Assembly: GCA_029936675.1 (NCBI GenBank)
Contig: JAPYSB010000001.1
Span: 238,669 to 302,668, forward strand
Direction: 5' to 3'
Source of the DNA: Dehalococcoidia bacterium
Lineage (GTDB): Bacteria; Chloroflexota; Dehalococcoidia; Lucifugimonadales; UBA826
Length of the DNA stretch: 64,000 bases
Made by a program: the position numbers and the translations under genes. Positions 9,185 through 17,798 of the stretch are shown here, piece by piece (within the stretch, counting starts at the first letter, position 1; each line of letters begins with the position of its first letter). The notes beneath the pieces were generated by a model that was not told the origin of the DNA, did not search any database, and worked only from the letters and a program-made list of their open reading frames with translations.

Positions 9185-9211
9185 CTAAAGATCTCCTGTC
9201 TGAAATTACGA

Positions 9212-9412
9212 TTATTTACTGTACGGAAGTAGCTTCTTAATTCGAGGCACATCGGATTCGCTAACAGGCAATGTCCCAGAGTATAATCTTTTTACACTTT
9301 TGGGCTTTTTCCTGCGCAGGTGGCTTCTTAGACCTTTCATCCTCATCAACTTTCCTGACCCCGTCACTTTGAAACGCCTCTTTGCACCTTTATGGGTTTT
9401 AAGTTTTGGCAC
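9212..9412 (-). CDS. rpmI: 50S ribosomal protein L35
   Basis: A 66-residue, highly basic protein with the family opening MPKLKTHKGAKRRFKVTGSG and later HLRRKKPKSVKR. Its start lies inside the end of infC (14-nt overlap), so translation is likely coupled to IF-3. The length is typical for L35. Confidence 0.97.
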   Translation of the reverse strand: MPKLKTHKGAKRRFKVTGSGKLMRMKGLRSHLRRKKPKSVKRLYSGTLPVSESDVPRIKKLLPYSK

Positions 9413-9965
9413 TTTCTGGTTCCCTATTAATTGTATTCTTTTTTAAAGATGGACCAGGGGCCAAAATCATAGCCAAAAATCTGCCTTCAAAAGAAGGGGC
9501 TTTTTCCAATAATGCATCTTCTTGTAGATCTTCTGCCACGTGTTTGAGCAAAGCCATACCTATTTGAGGGTGTTGTACCTCTCGCCCTCTAAACATGACC
9601 GAAACTCGCACCTTGGAGCCCTCAGTTAGCAGTCTTTTCACTAATCTAGTTTTGGCTTCCCTGTCATGATCTCCAATTCGTGTCTTCATCCGCACTTCTC
9701 GCACGGAGTTATTAGATTTGGTTTTGGAGGCTTTTCTGGCTTCACGTTCTTTACGAGTAGCTTCATACCTGAATTTCCCATAATTCAACAATCGACAAAC
9801 TGGAGGATTGGCTGATTCTGCTACCTCCACGAGGTCCAGGCCTTTCTCTACCGCCAATTCTAATGCCTTGTCGGTAGTCAACTCACCCAACTGATTCCCT
9901 TCGTCATCAACAACCAGCACAGATTGGGCAGTTATTTGATCGTTAACCCGATAATTTTTAGGTAT
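9399..9965 (-). CDS. infC: Translation initiation factor IF-3 (probable AUA start)
   Basis: Binds the 30S subunit, checks the start codon and keeps subunits apart. The N-domain (NYRVNDQI onward), the linker rich in Lys/Arg (KEREARKASKTKS) and the C-domain (RMKTRIGDHD, VMFRGREVQH) are all present. The frame is open to an ATG at 10031. However, similarity to other IF-3 proteins begins at PKNYRVNDQI, directly after an ATA codon (9965-9963) that has AGGGGAAG about 4-7 nt upstream. IF-3 genes commonly start on AUU, AUC or AUA, which allows the factor to repress its own translation. The ATA start gives 188 residues; the long version would add 22 residues derived from the leader hairpin. Confidence 0.93.
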   Translation of the reverse strand: MPKNYRVNDQITAQSVLVVDDEGNQLGELTTDKALELAVEKGLDLVEVAESANPPVCRLLNYGKFRYEATRKEREARKASKTKSNNSVREVRMKTRIGDHDREAKTRLVKRLLTEGSKVRVSVMFRGREVQHPQIGMALLKHVAEDLQEDALLEKAPSFEGRFLAMILAPGPSLKKNTINREPESAKT

Positions 9966-9992
9966 GTTGCTTCCCCTTTTACAAAATAAATA

Positions 9993-10012
9993 GTCCAGTG
10001 GATACACTGGAC
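9993..10012 (-). terminator. Hairpin with U-rich tail between thrS and infC (candidate attenuator)
   Basis: A perfect 8-bp inverted repeat, GTCCAGTG-TATC-CACTGGAC on the minus strand, is followed directly by TATTTATTTTG and then the infC ribosome site. This looks like an intrinsic terminator or attenuator that could reduce read-through from thrS into infC-rpmI-rplT. Other bacteria control this operon at the same place through an L20-responsive leader. No anti-terminator is obvious by eye. Confidence 0.55.
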
Positions 10013-10069
10013 CATAATGAATATAGCACACCTAGAGTAGGTGATCAACAAAATTAGATAGTAGATCTG

Positions 10070-11806
10070 TTAGGTGATTTTACCCTCCACCTCAGAAGAA
10101 ATCCTTTTTTTCATTTCATTTAAGGAAAGGGCCCCTAAATCCTCTCCTGATCTCAACCTTACACCAACAGTTTCCGATTCCACCTCCCTATCACCCACTA
10201 TAAACATATACGGTATTTTATTGATTTGGGCATCGCGAACCTTAGCATTCATTCGTTCACTTCGAGTATCTATGCCGGATCTTATTCCGCTTTCTGACAA
10301 TTCATTGTGAAGGGAGGTAGCATACTTAATATGTCTATCAGCGATTGGGATGATTTGAACTTGTGTTGGCGCTAGCCAAGTAGGGAAAGCTCCGCCGTAA
10401 TGTTCGATCAATATTCCCATAAATCTTTCCAGGGAGCCAAAAATCACTCTATGAACCATAAAAGGCTGATGGGAACCACCATCATCTCCGATGTAAGTTA
10501 GTCCAAATCGCTCAGGTAAATTAAAATCAAATTGGACTGTAGTGCACTGCCATGACCTGCCTATCGCATCTCTAATATTCACATCGATTTTAGGTCCATA
10601 GAAAGCTCCGCCGCCCTCTTCGATTTGGTAATCTAATCCCCTAGAATCCAAAGTGTTCATAAGAGATTTTTCTGCCAATTGCCATTGTTCGTCTGACCCC
10701 ACTGCTTTATCAGGTCTGGTGGACAAGTTCATGGTGAAATCATCAAATCCAAAGGCTTCCATTAAATCGAATGTGAGATCCAAAACACCGTCTATTTCTT
10801 TTTCGATCTGATCTGGGGTACAGAATATATGTGCATCGTCTTGGGTAAATCCTCTAACGCGAAGCATCCCATGAAGCGTACCTCCTCTTTCGTAGCGATA
10901 AACCGTACCTAGCTCACCTATTTTCATTGGTAAATCACGATAACTACGTAAAGAGGATTTGTAATACATAATATGGAAAGGGCAATTCATTGGTTTTAAA
11001 TAGTAATTTTGCCCATCTGTTTCAGCAGGAGGGAACATGTTTTCTTGAAAAAAATCTAGGTGGCCGCTCGTTTGCCACAAATTTTCCCGTCCAATATTTG
11101 GCGTATATACAAGATCGTAGCCTCGCTTATAATGTTCTTTGCGCCAGAAATCTTCAAGAATACTTCTTACTCTTGCTCCCTTTGGATGCCAAATTATCAA
11201 GCCAGGTCCTGTTTCCTCGTGGATGGAAAATAAATCTAATTCCTTTCCTAACGACCTATGATCTCTACGCTGAGCTTCCTCAAGCCTCTCAAGATGCTCA
11301 TCCAAAGTAGCCTGACTTTCAAATGCTGTCCCATATATCCTTTGCAGCATCTGCCGATTTTCATCACCCCTCCAGTATGCTCCGGCGACAGTCAAGAGCT
11401 TAAAAGCAGGTATCTTACCCGTAGATTCCACATGAGGCCCTGCACATAAATCTTCAAATTCTCCGTGGCTATATGTGCTAATTACCTCATGTTCTGGAAT
11501 ACCGGATATCACCTCTAGTTTGAGAGGTTCTAACTGATTCATAACCGATATCTCCTCCCTGGTATATTCGGCATAAATGAAAGGTAAATCCTGAGATATG
11601 ACTTTTCCCATAGCGGTTTCTATTTTTGCTAGATCTTCATCAGAAAAAGGGGTGTCAACCATAAAGTCATAGTAGAACCCATCCTGAGTAGGAGGCCCTA
11701 TAGCAAGTTTTGCCTCAGGGTAAAGTTGTGTGACAACATCTGCCATCACATGGGCAGTGGAATGCCTAATCCTTTCTCTCAAATTTTTCAGTTCTTCAGA
11801 ATTCAT
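10070..11806 (-). CDS. thrS: Threonyl-tRNA synthetase (no TGS domain)
   Basis: Class II synthetase charging tRNA-Thr. The protein starts directly with the second (editing) domain, RIRHSTAHVMADVV; the N-terminal TGS domain of the 640-residue E. coli type is missing. The catalytic core has motif 2 (VYRYERGGTLHGMLRVRGF), the Zn ligands Cys (MNCPFH), His (DDAHIF) and His (FMVHRVIFGS), and a C-terminal anticodon-binding domain (QVQIIPIADRH onward). ATG at 11806 is preferred over GTG at 11812 because AGGTG lies 5 nt before it, giving 578 residues. It is first in the thrS-infC-rpmI-rplT order. Confidence 0.96.
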   Translation of the reverse strand: MNSEELKNLRERIRHSTAHVMADVVTQLYPEAKLAIGPPTQDGFYYDFMVDTPFSDEDLAKIETAMGKVISQDLPFIYAEYTREEISVMNQLEPLKLEVISGIPEHEVISTYSHGEFEDLCAGPHVESTGKIPAFKLLTVAGAYWRGDENRQMLQRIYGTAFESQATLDEHLERLEEAQRRDHRSLGKELDLFSIHEETGPGLIIWHPKGARVRSILEDFWRKEHYKRGYDLVYTPNIGRENLWQTSGHLDFFQENMFPPAETDGQNYYLKPMNCPFHIMYYKSSLRSYRDLPMKIGELGTVYRYERGGTLHGMLRVRGFTQDDAHIFCTPDQIEKEIDGVLDLTFDLMEAFGFDDFTMNLSTRPDKAVGSDEQWQLAEKSLMNTLDSRGLDYQIEEGGGAFYGPKIDVNIRDAIGRSWQCTTVQFDFNLPERFGLTYIGDDGGSHQPFMVHRVIFGSLERFMGILIEHYGGAFPTWLAPTQVQIIPIADRHIKYATSLHNELSESGIRSGIDTRSERMNAKVRDAQINKIPYMFIVGDREVESETVGVRLRSGEDLGALSLNEMKKRISSEVEGKIT

Positions 11807-11851
11807 GCACACACCTAATCAAATTTCATCTAGTGCCACTGTTAGGTTTTA

Positions 11852-12592
11852 TCAAATAAAAACTTCTTTGCCTAAAATACCAATACCAGCACACATAACT
11901 ATACCTAGGATCAATCTTCGATAGTAGCTTTGATTGATTTTTTTCACAAGCATAGAAGCAATCAAAAAACCCAGTAAGGCAGGAAATATACTTACCCCAG
12001 TCAGTATCAGCCGCTCAGAATCAAACATACCGGTTATAAAATAACCAATTACCGCGGTTGTCTCGATGAATAAATAATAATATGGAAGCGAACCTCGAAT
12101 TGAATCCCTATCCCATTCTCGTGACAAAGCCGCAATTGCCATGATGGGGCCTCCGATCCCTGTAGACGTAATCATCACGCTCACCAAAAAAGCAGCTCCC
12201 CACAGGGTGAATTTATGTCTAATAACCGCTATAGTCGGATTTAGGGCCATAACAAACCCCAAGAAAATGATTAAAAGAGCAATCGAAACTCTCAGGGCCG
12301 AAGGATTTGAATTGGAAAGAATGTAGAGCCCTACAGGTACCCCCATCATTCCGAAAATAACTGGAACAGTCATTTCCCGATAATTTATATGCCGCCTATT
12401 TTGATAAATCATTAAAACAAAGATCAACAGTGAAACTGTATTGATGATGATAACGGTGGATTGCGGATCCACGGTAAGCAACATGATAGGAGACGACCCA
12501 ATAGCTATACCAAATCCTGCTATCACCAACACCAGGCTCCCCACAAATATGGCCAAAAGCGTTAGTAATATGTCCACAAATAAAGGATCCAT
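11852..12592 (-). CDS. TauE/SafE family membrane transporter
   Basis: A 246-residue polytopic protein with two repeat halves, as in the TauE/SafE (DUF81) family of sulfite, sulfonate or organic-acid exporters. Family-like glycine-rich segments occur at the start of each half: IAGFGIAIGSSPIMLL (about 25-40) and ITSTGIGGPIMAIAAL (about 140-156). About eight helices are predicted. The substrate is not determinable here. It lies between thrS and the glycosyltransferase, 5 nt after the latter's start side, and may share a transcript with it. Confidence 0.88.
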   Translation of the reverse strand: MDPLFVDILLTLLAIFVGSLVLVIAGFGIAIGSSPIMLLTVDPQSTVIIINTVSLLIFVLMIYQNRRHINYREMTVPVIFGMMGVPVGLYILSNSNPSALRVSIALLIIFLGFVMALNPTIAVIRHKFTLWGAAFLVSVMITSTGIGGPIMAIAALSREWDRDSIRGSLPYYYLFIETTAVIGYFITGMFDSERLILTGVSIFPALLGFLIASMLVKKINQSYYRRLILGIVMCAGIGILGKEVFI

Positions 12593-12597
12593 TTATA

Positions 12598-15384
12598 TTA
12601 TGGAACTCTCATGAACTCTGGGTCGGGTTTAATTAGGCTAACAGGAATCACGTTTTCACCATTTTCTCCCACCTGCCAAAGTATTTCGAATTGAGGTGAA
12701 CCAGTCGATGATAGGTACCGCAATTCGATCCTGGCTTTCCCACTGCGGATATTTATTTCTTCTGATTGACTGAATTCGCTATCCCAAGTGGTCTCAGTGA
12801 TCAAAACGTCATTCACAAACAGTTTCATAGCACCGTTTCCTGTTAAAGAAAACTTGTATGCTGCAGATAATGGTATTTCCAAAAATCCCGCCCATACGGC
12901 TTCATAAGGACCTTCAATTGGCGGGTCGTAGTAAAAGGTATCAGCAGTGAGTCCTACATGTGACACTAGGGGTTGAGATTCCTGATAAAACACTCCAGCC
13001 AATCCCATTGGGGGTCTCTCATCTGAGAAAAGCAATGTCGAAGATATAGTTTCCATTACACTTCCGTCCCGGCTCCATAATAACTCCGTAAAACCTGATT
13101 CAGAATGCGCAACCCCTTCAAGTCTTACTGAGTGCAACCCTATACCTAATTTAATACCCTCCCCATTTTTCTGAATTGAAATGTCATCCAGAAATAACTG
13201 TCCATCACCGGACACTTTGAATTGGTAAAGTCCCGGTTGGCGCACATGTAAATTACTTTGAAGTACAAAATCTGCCGGAAAATCTATTCCTGGTAAATCT
13301 TTAGACCACGAGGATGAAAAATTGTTGAATATAGCGGTTTTTATGAGGTCACCTTCTCTATTAAACGTGGCCCTCACTCCGAGACTATCGATTAACTGCT
13401 GCTTATTTATTAAGACCTCGTACAAAATAGGATCTACACCATCAGGGGCCATAATTTCCCTAAATTTAGCAGACGGGTAGTACTCACCCAGAAGATCATA
13501 AATACCAGCCTCACGAGGTTCCAAATAAATGGCCGCCCCATGTAGAACTCTATTGGGGGAAATAGGTAAATCTCTTGGAGCAAATAATGGCTCATAATGA
13601 ACATTTCCAGAAACTACAGAAGCGGTAAGGCTATAAAGAAATTGCCTAGATGAATACAGGGTATAACCATTCTGAGATTGTTTAACCATTTCTTTTGCCA
13701 TCAGGGTCTCGGAGGTAGAAAAATCGGCAAACACGTCAGGATGTGATGCTTGTTTTCCGAAATATGTACTCACATTGAAATAGCCTATAGCCCCAAACAA
13801 TATAACAATAGAAACCAGACCTACTTTACGAAAAATACACCTAGGGTTTAAGTTAAAAAGGCGCGACAAATGTACTAACGGCACAATGCTTATAATCAAA
13901 ACCGCAGGTATAACTCCTATTGATCGCAATGATTGAGGTGATTCCCAAGGGACTGAAAATATCCCTGGCGCCAGCATTACAACAACCCAGCAAGGAAATA
14001 ATAAGAACAGGGGCCGCCTCCACTGGGCCAAAATAAGAATTAGCCCGGCTATAAACAATGTGCCTGTCACATCATCCAACATAGGCTCAAAAGGTAAGTT
14101 ATGTCTCGGGTTTGGGTCTCCTGAAATGTGAAACATAAATAGATGCTCGACAATATTTTCCCATATGACTTTAACCGCATTCACGTCTGAAAGGTGATTT
14201 AGTATGAATGTCTCTTTAGTACGCTCAAAAAATATGTTTGGATTTCTAAAGGAATACTGTATTAGGGGGACTGTACTGATAATTGAGGCAAAGGCCATAC
14301 TCATTAAACAGTCAAATAATTTTCTCCAGCCTGGAAATCCCGAGCAAATCCTCAATCCTAAACCAATCAGGATAACTACCGGAAACAACCGAAACGGAGC
14401 GTAAAACCACATTCCTATCCCAAGGGCCAGTCCCGTCCAAAAGAACCAAAAAGGGCTCCATCTAACTAAGGACCTCCATAGTAAGAATCCTGTTAGTGCA
14501 GCAAAAACTGCAGCAGTTATTCCGTGCATACCAATTCGACCCCAATTCAGACTCCATCTCATAATGGAAACCAAAAAAGCCCCTCCGAGTCCCCAAAAAA
14601 CACCGAATATATCTTTAGCAAAATAGAACATAGCCAATATGAGAATTACAGAAAACCCAGCCGATACAAGTCGGCCATTCAACCAGAGAACACCTGTCAA
14701 TTCCTGCAACATCGCGACAGGAACCAAAAAGGCTGATGGGAGGTGTGTCGAAGGAACAAACACCGGGGTATTCAGAGGTGAGGCATGTATCTGTCCAGCT
14801 CTGACGATGTTATCTGCCTCGTCATACCAAAGACCGGCTGGCAATTCATTTATGTTATAGACACGTAGGACAAACCCAAAAATTACTATGCCTATAACTA
14901 ACAAGGTCGCGAGAATAGGAATTGTTAACCTGGAACTCATAAGGTGTTTAGAAGTCGATACCCTTGACCCTCTAAACAAGAAAGGTACGGCCACCATTGC
15001 CAACACCGAAGACATGTAACATATCCACCCAGCTTCAAGCGCCGACCTATCAAATAGCATGAATCCAAATATTGATGAAGTACCCGAAGCCACAACTAGG
15101 AACCACCCGACCGCTTTCTCGGTCAATCTCAACCACATTATCTTTGACGATTCACTACCTAAACTGACACCGGGAGTTTGAGGGCTGTTACCCTTTTCAC
15201 GAATGGAAATCGGATAGTTATTAGCGCTAATTAGAATAGCTATTATTCCGACAAAGAGCGTTGGAAGGGATATCAAATAAAACTCATAATCCCAAAGCTT
15301 AACGCTGACGAAGATAAATGCGAGACCACTTACTATGGACAAAAGACGAACATTGCTCTCGTTTATTCTGTCGATATGATACAT
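12598..15384 (-). CDS. GT-C fold glycosyltransferase with C-terminal PA14-like domains
   Basis: A 928-residue membrane protein. Residues about 1-125 hold several helices. From about 145 a dolichyl-phosphate-mannose transferase (GT39/ArnT-like) core follows, with the extracytoplasmic acidic motif GLWYDEADNI after the first helix of the core. About ten more helices run to near residue 525. The soluble C-terminal part has two similar beta-rich modules: QPGLYQFKVSGDGQLFLDD, and SAAYKFSLTGNGAMKLFVND. Both resemble PA14 carbohydrate-binding domains. It likely transfers a lipid-linked sugar to an extracytoplasmic acceptor, the PA14 modules binding glycan. Acceptor and sugar are unknown. Confidence 0.8.
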   Translation of the reverse strand: MYHIDRINESNVRLLSIVSGLAFIFVSVKLWDYEFYLISLPTLFVGIIAILISANNYPISIREKGNSPQTPGVSLGSESSKIMWLRLTEKAVGWFLVVASGTSSIFGFMLFDRSALEAGWICYMSSVLAMVAVPFLFRGSRVSTSKHLMSSRLTIPILATLLVIGIVIFGFVLRVYNINELPAGLWYDEADNIVRAGQIHASPLNTPVFVPSTHLPSAFLVPVAMLQELTGVLWLNGRLVSAGFSVILILAMFYFAKDIFGVFWGLGGAFLVSIMRWSLNWGRIGMHGITAAVFAALTGFLLWRSLVRWSPFWFFWTGLALGIGMWFYAPFRLFPVVILIGLGLRICSGFPGWRKLFDCLMSMAFASIISTVPLIQYSFRNPNIFFERTKETFILNHLSDVNAVKVIWENIVEHLFMFHISGDPNPRHNLPFEPMLDDVTGTLFIAGLILILAQWRRPLFLLFPCWVVVMLAPGIFSVPWESPQSLRSIGVIPAVLIISIVPLVHLSRLFNLNPRCIFRKVGLVSIVILFGAIGYFNVSTYFGKQASHPDVFADFSTSETLMAKEMVKQSQNGYTLYSSRQFLYSLTASVVSGNVHYEPLFAPRDLPISPNRVLHGAAIYLEPREAGIYDLLGEYYPSAKFREIMAPDGVDPILYEVLINKQQLIDSLGVRATFNREGDLIKTAIFNNFSSSWSKDLPGIDFPADFVLQSNLHVRQPGLYQFKVSGDGQLFLDDISIQKNGEGIKLGIGLHSVRLEGVAHSESGFTELLWSRDGSVMETISSTLLFSDERPPMGLAGVFYQESQPLVSHVGLTADTFYYDPPIEGPYEAVWAGFLEIPLSAAYKFSLTGNGAMKLFVNDVLITETTWDSEFSQSEEINIRSGKARIELRYLSSTGSPQFEILWQVGENGENVIPVSLIKPDPEFMRVP

Positions 15385-15393
15385 GCCTTTATA

Positions 15394-17682
15394 TTACGAT
15401 GTTACTAAAGATCCGTTTTGGGAGATAGCATCAATCACAGACTCATCTATTCCGAATTCTCTAAGAATTTCAAGGCTATGTTCCCCTAAAAGAGGGGTTG
15501 GTTTGACTTGGGCTATGGGCAAATCTGGAAATTGAATGAGGTTATGAGAAAAAGCATACTCACTTCCATCATGAAGCACACTTTTTGATATCATATCGTT
15601 TTGAATCGCCTGCTTATCCTTAAAAAAATCCACTTCATAGTCAGTTATTGATTCTGCACAAGGTATATTGTTAGAACGCATCAGCTCCAGCCAGTATCTA
15701 GAATTATGGAGCTTTATAGCTTTTTCTAGCTGGGAGCCTAATTTTGAGTGTTCATGACGAGGATTTTTCCGACCAAGGCCTGTCAATCCCACGGCATCAA
15801 GCAGGGCATCCCCTGATACTGAATCCTCAGCACTAACATAAATCCAACCGTCACTAGTTTGATATAACCTGTGAAAATCACTTAGCCCATTCTGTGATTT
15901 ATCGGATATTCGTCTTTGTATCTTATTTTTATAACGAGAAAAATCGCCTTCCAAAAGCAAACACCCAGCATTAAGTAAATTAGTGTTAACCACTTGACCA
16001 AGGCCACTCTTCTCTTTTGCATAAAGAGCCATAACTGCCCCCAAGGCTCCCATGCACCCGGCAGTATAGTCGGTCGGGGCCACAGGCGCGAGAAAAGATG
16101 GAGAATTACCTTGTCCGCCTTGCGCAACTTGGAGACCCATCCAGGCCTGAGCCAGAGGATCGACCCCAGGTCTATTGGCAAAAGGGCCATCCCAACCAAA
16201 TGCAGTTACATGTACCTCTATCATTTTTGGATTGAATTTTCTTAAGGTCTCCGTATCCAATCCCATTCTACCCGTGGCACCAGGCCTTAGGTTCGCAACC
16301 ATAACGTCGCATGAACCGACAATTTTCTGAAGGGCTTTCTGCGCAACTTCATTTTTAGCATCAATAGATAACGACTTTTTGTTCGCGTTTAAGGCATGAA
16401 AATATCTTCCACTAGAGGGTCGTGAGATATCTCCGTAGGGAGGTTCTATCTTAAGTACATCAGCTCCCAAATCAGCAAGGAGTCGCCCCATTGTGGGGCC
16501 AGCTATTACGTTCGTGATGTCAGCCACTTTGATTCCATTTAAAGGTAGCTTATTAAAGGTTTGGTTCTCAAGATTGTTTTCAATTTGCAGTGATTGTTTT
16601 ATCGTAATCTCACTACTGGAATCCAGCACACGCGGCCCTTTGATCGAACCTGGTGTATTGGAAAATTTTATAGGCAACCCATATTGAATCATTGGGCCAT
16701 AAATTGGATCAATTAATTCATGAACCATTTGGTTATGTACAACTTGTTGATTTTCAATCGCCGCATCTGCTGTGCCAGCATGAGCAAATGGGACGTCTAC
16801 TGATTCGAATAGTTCGGCCCATTCATGAGATGGCCTTGTTTTCATAACGTTTTTCACTATCCCAAAAAGCTCGACCCTCGCTTCTTCATCCACCGGGTTG
16901 CGGCCGTCTCCATATCTTGGATTAGTCATAACCTCTGTTATACCCATAACAGTGGCAGCAATATCTACAAACCCCGCGTGAATGCAGCCCAGCTGAATCC
17001 ACTCCCCATCTTGGCATTCGTAGACACTATAAAATGGCCCGCCTCCAACTGGGGTAACCTTGACAGGTCGTGGGCGAACTCTGTCTCCGATAGCTTTCGG
17101 CATATATAAAAGACCAGCGGCCATCAATGATGTGTTTATCTTCAGGCCAGCGCCACTCTCAAGGCGGCGAAGTAGCCCGCTCGTGAGCCCCAAAGCTGCC
17201 AAAAGGCCAGCCCCTACGTCTATGACAGGATGCGCGACATGAGTTGAACCTTCCTCAAACCCTGGCATGCTATCTAAAATACCTGTTCTAGCTTTGATCA
17301 AATCAGATATGGGTGATTCATTCTTTAAAGATCCATTTTGACCATAAGGGGTAATCGAACAATGTAATAATCCAGGATTCACTTTTCTCAAAGTTTGAAA
17401 CCCGATCTTTTTTTGCAATGGATCTAGAGGGAGTAAATCCTCGATTAAAGCATCAGACTTATGAACAAGTTTTTCAAACAATGAGTACTGGGTCTTTAGA
17501 TCCAAATTATGGAGCTCTTTCCCTCGGTGTAAAGTGGCAAATTCCGGATCATCTCGGTTGATATTTTGCTTTACGGGAACCCTCAAAACCCTAGCTCCAT
17601 TATCACTCAAAAACATTGAGCAAATAGATCCAGCCTTGCCAGATGTGGTGTCAATAACATTAATGCCGTCGAATACTTCCAT
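15394..17682 (-). CDS. Tandem CaiB/BaiF CoA-transferase (two family III domains fused)
   Basis: Family III CoA-transferases move CoA between carboxylic acids through an aspartyl-CoA intermediate. This 762-residue protein is two copies in one chain. The first (about 1-360) is more divergent, but its likely catalytic Asp lies in HPVIDVGAG. The second (about 380-750) is canonical, opening GIKVADITNVIAGPTMGRLLADLGADV in two parts around residues 383-410, with catalytic Asp in PTDYTAG. Usual family members are 380-420 residues and dimerise as interlocked rings, so the fusion may encode a pseudo-dimer. Substrate unknown; the context suggests carboxylic-acid catabolism. Confidence 0.87.
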   Translation of the reverse strand: MEVFDGINVIDTTSGKAGSICSMFLSDNGARVLRVPVKQNINRDDPEFATLHRGKELHNLDLKTQYSLFEKLVHKSDALIEDLLPLDPLQKKIGFQTLRKVNPGLLHCSITPYGQNGSLKNESPISDLIKARTGILDSMPGFEEGSTHVAHPVIDVGAGLLAALGLTSGLLRRLESGAGLKINTSLMAAGLLYMPKAIGDRVRPRPVKVTPVGGGPFYSVYECQDGEWIQLGCIHAGFVDIAATVMGITEVMTNPRYGDGRNPVDEEARVELFGIVKNVMKTRPSHEWAELFESVDVPFAHAGTADAAIENQQVVHNQMVHELIDPIYGPMIQYGLPIKFSNTPGSIKGPRVLDSSSEITIKQSLQIENNLENQTFNKLPLNGIKVADITNVIAGPTMGRLLADLGADVLKIEPPYGDISRPSSGRYFHALNANKKSLSIDAKNEVAQKALQKIVGSCDVMVANLRPGATGRMGLDTETLRKFNPKMIEVHVTAFGWDGPFANRPGVDPLAQAWMGLQVAQGGQGNSPSFLAPVAPTDYTAGCMGALGAVMALYAKEKSGLGQVVNTNLLNAGCLLLEGDFSRYKNKIQRRISDKSQNGLSDFHRLYQTSDGWIYVSAEDSVSGDALLDAVGLTGLGRKNPRHEHSKLGSQLEKAIKLHNSRYWLELMRSNNIPCAESITDYEVDFFKDKQAIQNDMISKSVLHDGSEYAFSHNLIQFPDLPIAQVKPTPLLGEHSLEILREFGIDESVIDAISQNGSLVTS

Positions 17683-17735
17683 AACTTACTAAATTTCTCC
17701 GCAATTAAGAGGTGTCTGACAAACAATTTAAACAA

Positions 17736-17775
17736 AAAACCCCTGGGTTGGATCGAAATCTAACCCAGGGGTTTT
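17736..17775 (-). terminator. Intrinsic terminator after the selenoprotein gene
   Basis: A long inverted repeat, AAAACCCCTGGGTT..GAT with a 4-nt loop, contains one mismatch (wobble on the other strand). On the minus strand the 3' arm ends in GGGG followed by TTTTTT, a classic rho-independent terminator 23 nt after the selenoprotein stop. The A-tract at the other side could make it act in both directions. Confidence 0.88.
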
Positions 17776-17798
17776 CTCAAATTCAAACTTATTAAAGT

